Positions 5,901 through 9,814 of a stretch of DNA of 9,814 nucleotides are shown here, one piece after another (the first letter of the stretch is position 1; every line of letters starts with the position of its first letter). The position numbers and the translations under genes are program-made. The DNA comes from Spirochaetales bacterium (GTDB lineage: Bacteria > Spirochaetota > Spirochaetia > Sphaerochaetales > Sphaerochaetaceae), in NCBI GenBank assembly GCA_017962865.1, contig JAGCUM010000001.1, positions 1 through 9,814 on the forward strand, in the 5' to 3' direction. The notes below the pieces were generated by a model. It was not told where the DNA came from. It made no database searches and saw only the letters and a list, made by a program, of their open reading frames with translations.

Positions 5901-7653
5901 TGCAAAGATGGTCACGAAGCTGATGTTCCGGCTTCTGCCGGTACAGGTCCTTCTGGCTGCAGTGGGATCTGTCAACGGAATCGTCTCGACCTTCTTTGCA
6001 ACCAACTATGTCGGCATAGACGCCATGGGCGCAGTGGGACTGTATAATCCGCTGAATCTCCTGATCGGTGCCATCAGCATCATGCTTGTAGGCGGGTCCA
6101 CCATTCTCTGCGGAACCTATTCCGGAAAGAATCAGCTTGACAGCCTTCAGAATGCATTCTCCCTCGACCTGGTGCTTTCGTTTCTGATTTCAGCTGCCTT
6201 CGTGGTCCTGTATGTGATATCCTCGATGTTCGATCTGACCGGGATTTTCACGAAGGATCCTGCCGTCAGGCCTCTGTTCAACGGATATCTTCTGGGACAG
6301 GCCGTGGGCGTAATCCCTCTGCTTCTGGGAAACCAGCTGGCATCGTTTCTGGCGCTTGAGAACAAGGGAAAACTGACCGTGACTGCCAGTCTGGTCTTCA
6401 TAGTCCTTAATGTCATTCTCAACTACATATTCGTGAATGTCATGCGCCTTGAGGCTTTCGGCCTCGCAATTGCCTCATCCCTGGGGCTGTGGGTGTTTTT
6501 CGCTATCCAGGCCCAGTACTTCGTTTTCGGAAAGTCCCATCTGCGTTTCAGAATCGGAAAACTCGACTGGAAGGACAGCAGAAAGATATTTCGAATCGGT
6601 ATCCCGGGAGCCGCAAGCCAGGGGTATCAGACTGTCAGAAGCTTTATCCTTAACTGGCTGATGGCTACCTTCGTGGGAAGCGTGGGAATATCGGCTTTTG
6701 CCGCATCGGGGAACCTTCTGAATATCTTCTGGGCTCTTCCCGTCGGAATGCTTGCGGTTTCACGCCTGCTGATGTCGGTCAGCATAGGGGAGGAGGACCG
6801 CCAGACGCTTACGAATGTCATGCGTGTTATGTTCAGACGCTATCTGCCACTGATGGGCGTCGTGTGCGTCGCAATCATAGCCTGTTCGGTCCCGATTACT
6901 AATATTCTTTTCCATGACCCGTATGAACCGGTCTACAGAATGGCGCTCATGGGAATAAGGCTTATGCCTCTGTGTATGCCGCTGAGTATCATTCTCATGC
7001 ACTTCGTCTGCTACGGACAGATCCAGAACAGGCAGCTTTTCGTTCATGTCCTTTCTGTTCTGGACGGTATCGCCTGCGTGATTGCTTCATCGGTTCTGAC
7101 CATCAAGGCATTCGGCATGACCGGAGTCTATCTGGCCATGACCATCAACGGAATCATCACCACAATCGTGATAATCGGCTATGCCTGGGGCAAGAAGAAG
7201 CATTTCCCGCGCAACATGGATGAACTGATGGTGATTCCCGATGATTTCGGAGCCTCGGAAGATGAACGCATGGACCTGAGTATCAGGAGCATTGAGGATG
7301 TGGTGAGTATTTCTCAGCAGGTCCAGGCTTTCTGCCGGGAGAAGGGCATTGATGAGCGCAGATCCTATCTGGCAGGCCTCTCCATGGAGGAGATGGCAGG
7401 CAACATCGTTGACCATGGCTTTACCAAGGACAGGAAGAAGCACAGCGTGGATGTCCGCGTGGTCCACAAGGACGGCGGCGTGATTCTCCGTATCAAGGAC
7501 GACTGCGTGCCGTTCAACCCCTCCGAGCGTATGCAGATGGCAAATGGTGATGATGTATTGAAGAACATCGGAATCCGCATGGTCTTCGGGATTGCTAGTG
7601 ACGTGAAGTATCAGAATATCCTCGGCCTGAATGTTCTTACCATCCGAATCTGA
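5890..7653 (+). CDS. MATE-family transporter fused to an RsbW-like HATPase domain
   Basis: Protein of 587 residues; MATE transporters usually have about 450. Residues about 1-435 hold roughly twelve hydrophobic segments with MATE-like features: an N-terminal LPVQVLLAAVGSVNGIVSTFFATNYVG-type helix pair (split here at about 16-42), IGIPGAASQG at 237-245, and an ALENKGK loop near 155-161. A short polar linker (about 436-462) leads to a cytoplasmic GHKL domain (about 463-587) with N box LSMEEMAGNIVDHGF (Glu500/501, Asn505). Its G1 is DDCVPFNP, with Cys539 where glycine is usual, and G2 is KNIGIRMVFGI, lacking the GLG pattern. The domain may therefore bind ATP weakly or act only as a STAS-binding part. 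MATE proteins export drugs or metabolites using Na+ or H+; the substrate here is unknown. ATG 5890 is chosen because GAGGGAGA (5876-5883) precedes it by 6 bases; Met7 (5908) is an alternative. Confidence 0.9.
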   Translation: MKANAKMVTKLMFRLLPVQVLLAAVGSVNGIVSTFFATNYVGIDAMGAVGLYNPLNLLIGAISIMLVGGSTILCGTYSGKNQLDSLQNAFSLDLVLSFLISAAFVVLYVISSMFDLTGIFTKDPAVRPLFNGYLLGQAVGVIPLLLGNQLASFLALENKGKLTVTASLVFIVLNVILNYIFVNVMRLEAFGLAIASSLGLWVFFAIQAQYFVFGKSHLRFRIGKLDWKDSRKIFRIGIPGAASQGYQTVRSFILNWLMATFVGSVGISAFAASGNLLNIFWALPVGMLAVSRLLMSVSIGEEDRQTLTNVMRVMFRRYLPLMGVVCVAIIACSVPITNILFHDPYEPVYRMALMGIRLMPLCMPLSIILMHFVCYGQIQNRQLFVHVLSVLDGIACVIASSVLTIKAFGMTGVYLAMTINGIITTIVIIGYAWGKKKHFPRNMDELMVIPDDFGASEDERMDLSIRSIEDVVSISQQVQAFCREKGIDERRSYLAGLSMEEMAGNIVDHGFTKDRKKHSVDVRVVHKDGGVILRIKDDCVPFNPSERMQMANGDDVLKNIGIRMVFGIASDVKYQNILGLNVLTIRI

Positions 7654-7704
7654 CGGGTCGGAATCCCGCCCATTGCCGAAAAAGTTATTGTAATTCGCCC
7701 CTCA

Positions 7705-9435
7705 ATGTCTGAAAATAGCACTATGTACAGCAAAGCGGAAGACATGCGCCGGACGGTTGTTGTCGTCGAGGACGAGATTACCAATCTCCTGCTTCTGGGA
7801 GGGATTCTCAGCATCGAATACAACGTTCTGACCGCGGAAAACGGTATTCAGGCCCTCAGGCTTCTCAAGGAAAACGCAGGAAGGATATCCCTTCTGCTGA
7901 CCGACCTGATCATGCCGGAGATGAACGGCTTTGACCTGATCAAAACCGTCAAGACGGATCCCGAACTCGAGAAGATTCCCATCATAGTCCTCTCTTCCTC
8001 AGGCGATGCAAAGACAGAGGTTGACTGCCTGCGCTACGGAGCGGTGGAATTCCTGCCCAAACCCTACGGCATGCCTGCAACCATACGTGCCAGTGTCCAG
8101 ATAATAATCGAGCTTTCGGAAGACAAGTCCATCATCCAGGCTACCGAGAAGGACCTTCTGACCGGGCTGTACACCAACGGATACTTCCTGGAATATGCAT
8201 CGAGGCTGGAGGAGCACCATCTCGAGAGGGACTACGATGCCCTTGTCCTGGACATAGACCGTATCAAGACTCTCGGCGATCTTTACGGCGAGGGAAAGGC
8301 CAACAGGGCACTTCAGCTTGCTGCCCGAGAAATCATCGACTACCTCGGAAACGTACATGGGATCGGAAGCCGTTTCAATCAGAATACCTTCTATATGCTG
8401 TGCGAGCACCAGGACGGTTATGATGTCCTGATTTCCAAGATTGAGCAGAGTTTTTCACATCTTGATACCGAAGTGAGGCTCTCGTTGCGTCTCGGAGTCC
8501 TTGCGCATGTGGGAAAGGAAGCCCTGCATTCCGATGTCATGGCCCAGTTCATGAAGGCCTCGGTTGCATGCAACGGCCTTAAGGCAGGCGGACCATCGGC
8601 CGTCGGTTTCTTCGACGAGAAGCTTCAGGAGCAGGAGCGCCTGAAGGAGAGTCTTCTGAAGGATTTCGACCGGGCTCTGGAACAGAGGCAGTTCGTCGTT
8701 TTCTACCAGCCCAAGTTCTCAATAGAGGACAAGCCTTCTCTAAGAAGTGCGGAAGCCCTGGTCAGATGGGTGCATCCCGAAAGGGGCATGATAAGTCCCG
8801 GAATATTCATTCCGCTTCTGGAGCAGAACGGTCTGATCCAGAAACTCGACAGATACGTTTGGGAAGAGGCTGCAAGGCAGGAAGCAGAGTGGAAGAAGCG
8901 CTATGGCATTTCCGTTCCGATTTCCGTCAATGTTTCCAGAATAGACCTGTATGACCCGCATCTCGTGCAGACGTTCCGTTCCATCGTGGACAGATTCAAG
9001 CTGGATTTCGGCGAGTATCTTCTGGAAATCACCGAGAGCGCCTATTCAAGCGATATGGCACAGATGTTGGATGTCATCTGCAGGCTGAAGGACGAGGGTT
9101 TCAGAATCGAGATGGATGACTTCGGATCCGGTTATTCGTCGCTTACAAGGCTCACGGATATGCCTATAGACGTAATCAAACTCGATATGTCCTTCATCCG
9201 CGGTCTGGAAAAGGATATCAGAAAACAAGATCTCGTTGAGCTTATCATCGCCATGGCCAAGAAGCTCGGTACGGTTGTAGTGGCCGAAGGAGTTGAGCTT
9301 GAAGAGCAGTTCAACATACTCAAGGGCTTCGGCTGCGATGTGGCTCAGGGCTATTATTTCTCGAAGCCGGTGCCGGCGGATGAGTTCGTGAGATTCATTG
9401 AAGAAAAATGCAGGCAGGAGGGTAGGACATGCTGA
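7705..9435 (+). CDS. Response regulator with degenerate GGDEF and EAL c-di-GMP phosphodiesterase domains
   Basis: Protein of 576 residues in this reading, cytoplasmic. Receiver domain (about 16-135): acidic pocket VVEDE (Glu22, Asp23), phosphoacceptor Asp67 in LLTDLIMPEMNG, Ser97 and Lys119 in LPKP. GGDEF-like domain (about 148-305): DLLTGLYTNGYF and LVLDIDRIKTLGD are present, but the active-site loop reads SRFNQNTF instead of RxGGDEF, so cyclase activity is unlikely. EAL domain (about 318-565): EALVRW (Glu350), SVNVS (Asn409), EITES, MDDFGSGYSS (Asp471/472), IKLD (Lys492), AEGVE (Glu528) and QGYYFSKP (Gln548), all as in active phosphodiesterases. Predicted role: phosphorylation-controlled hydrolysis of c-di-GMP. 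The start is uncertain: ATG 7705 lacks a clear ribosome binding site, and ATG 7723 or 7744 also precede the receiver domain. It lies 51 bp after the MATE gene and overlaps the HPt gene by 7 bases. Confidence 0.92.
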   Translation: MSENSTMYSKAEDMRRTVVVVEDEITNLLLLGGILSIEYNVLTAENGIQALRLLKENAGRISLLLTDLIMPEMNGFDLIKTVKTDPELEKIPIIVLSSSGDAKTEVDCLRYGAVEFLPKPYGMPATIRASVQIIIELSEDKSIIQATEKDLLTGLYTNGYFLEYASRLEEHHLERDYDALVLDIDRIKTLGDLYGEGKANRALQLAAREIIDYLGNVHGIGSRFNQNTFYMLCEHQDGYDVLISKIEQSFSHLDTEVRLSLRLGVLAHVGKEALHSDVMAQFMKASVACNGLKAGGPSAVGFFDEKLQEQERLKESLLKDFDRALEQRQFVVFYQPKFSIEDKPSLRSAEALVRWVHPERGMISPGIFIPLLEQNGLIQKLDRYVWEEAARQEAEWKKRYGISVPISVNVSRIDLYDPHLVQTFRSIVDRFKLDFGEYLLEITESAYSSDMAQMLDVICRLKDEGFRIEMDDFGSGYSSLTRLTDMPIDVIKLDMSFIRGLEKDIRKQDLVELIIAMAKKLGTVVVAEGVELEEQFNILKGFGCDVAQGYYFSKPVPADEFVRFIEEKCRQEGRTC

Positions 9436-9773
9436 CTATTGATACATTGAAGGCTTTCGGTGCAAACACGGATGAGGGAATCGGACGCTGCATGAACAAC
9501 GAGGCGTTCTATCTCAGACTGGTGAAGATGATTCCCCAGGACAAGAATTTCTCAAGACTGTATGAATGCATCGACTCCAATGATCTTGAAGGAGCATTCG
9601 AGGCAGCCCATGCGCTCAAGGGTGCCCTCGGCAATCTCTCCCTGACACCGCTCTACGGCAAGGCATGGGAAATAACCGAGCTTCTCAGAAACCGCACGCA
9701 GATGGATTATTCTCCGATTGTGGCGGAGATCAAGGCCCTGCAGGACAAACTGATCGGGCTCTGCTCGGACTAA
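9429..9773 (+). CDS. HPt (histidine phosphotransfer) domain protein
   Basis: A small helical protein of 114 residues, typical for a stand-alone HPt module. The motif AAHALKGALGNLSLTPL gives His61 as the predicted phosphorylated histidine, with the small residues and the lysine that usually surround it. HPt proteins pass phosphate between receiver domains, often between a hybrid kinase and a final response regulator. Here the gene overlaps the end of the response regulator-EAL gene by 7 bases, with a strong ribosome binding site AGGAGGG (9416-9422) six bases before the ATG, so the receiver Asp67 of that protein is the natural partner. No histidine kinase is visible in the window; it may lie further right or elsewhere. 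The gene ends 19 bases before the next start. Confidence 0.88.
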   Translation: MLTIDTLKAFGANTDEGIGRCMNNEAFYLRLVKMIPQDKNFSRLYECIDSNDLEGAFEAAHALKGALGNLSLTPLYGKAWEITELLRNRTQMDYSPIVAEIKALQDKLIGLCSD

Positions 9774-9792
9774 AACAACAAAGGTGGGAATC

Positions 9793-9814
9793 ATGGCAGA
9801 AGAAATCAGAATAA
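9793..9814 (+). CDS. Start of a further gene, cut by the right edge
   Basis: ATG at 9793 opens a frame reading MAEEIRI before the window ends. It is preceded by AAGGTGGGA (9781-9789), a good ribosome binding site at suitable spacing, and begins 19 bases after the HPt stop, in line with the tight packing upstream. It is likely part of the same transcript. Seven residues are too few to identify a family; the histidine kinase or a further receiver protein missing from this window would fit the context, but this is a guess. Confidence 0.6.

Noticed and set aside
7654..7668. Small hairpin CGGG/CCCG after the MATE gene stop
   Set aside because: The stem has only four pairs with a seven-base loop and no T-run follows, so it is not a convincing terminator or attenuator.
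7651..7704. The frame stays open from the MATE gene stop into the response regulator gene, hinting at readthrough or a split fusion
   Set aside because: Only 17 codons separate the TGA from ATG 7705, so an open frame is expected often by chance, and both proteins look complete on their own.
1..9814. Mobile elements, CRISPR arrays, tRNA or rRNA genes
   Set aside because: No transposase or integrase motifs, spaced direct repeats or tRNA/rRNA-like sequence were seen, and the window is almost fully coding.

Overview
The window (9,814 bp) is a densely packed accessory signalling region in which every supported gene reads on the + strand. The organism is probably a bacterium of the Spirochaetota, of the Sphaerochaeta/Treponema kind. 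The clues are a periplasmic leader ending in the AFA|NG style common in that group, and the mix of SpoIIE-type phosphatase, STAS, APH-like kinase and c-di-GMP proteins in a genome of moderate GC. This is inference: no rRNA or taxonomic marker gene is present, and a Firmicute such as a Lachnospiraceae member is not excluded.

Layout. At the left edge (1-326) is the C-terminal part of a histidine phosphatase. A 124-bp gap (327-450) follows, holding a plausible sigma70-type promoter and an AT-only inverted repeat. Next comes an exported HAD-type phosphatase (451-1533). Then five genes run with gaps of 3-15 bp or with overlaps: a free STAS antagonist (1543-1842), a membrane-anchored PP2C/SpoIIE phosphatase with an extracytoplasmic sensor (1846-3468), a three-domain STAS + APH-like kinase + RsbW-type HATPase protein (3484-5049), a PHP phosphoesterase (5046-5900) and a MATE transporter with an RsbW-like HATPase tail (5890-7653). 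After 51 bp come a response regulator-GGDEF-EAL protein (7705-9435) and an overlapping small HPt protein (9429-9773). A further gene begins at 9793 and is cut by the right edge.

How the parts may work together. The centre has every class of protein of a partner-switching module: Ser-phosphorylatable STAS antagonists, a PP2C phosphatase to dephosphorylate them and RsbW-like kinase domains to phosphorylate them. No sigma factor is visible, and the kinase-type domains are fused to other machinery: one to its own STAS domain and a second kinase fold, the other to a membrane transporter. The sequence therefore suggests that the switch may control transport or an enzyme rather than, or as well as, transcription. 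The last two genes add an Asp/His phosphorelay acceptor pair and c-di-GMP hydrolysis. The two unusual fusions are the strongest candidates for something new; the wiring between the genes is inferred from context only.
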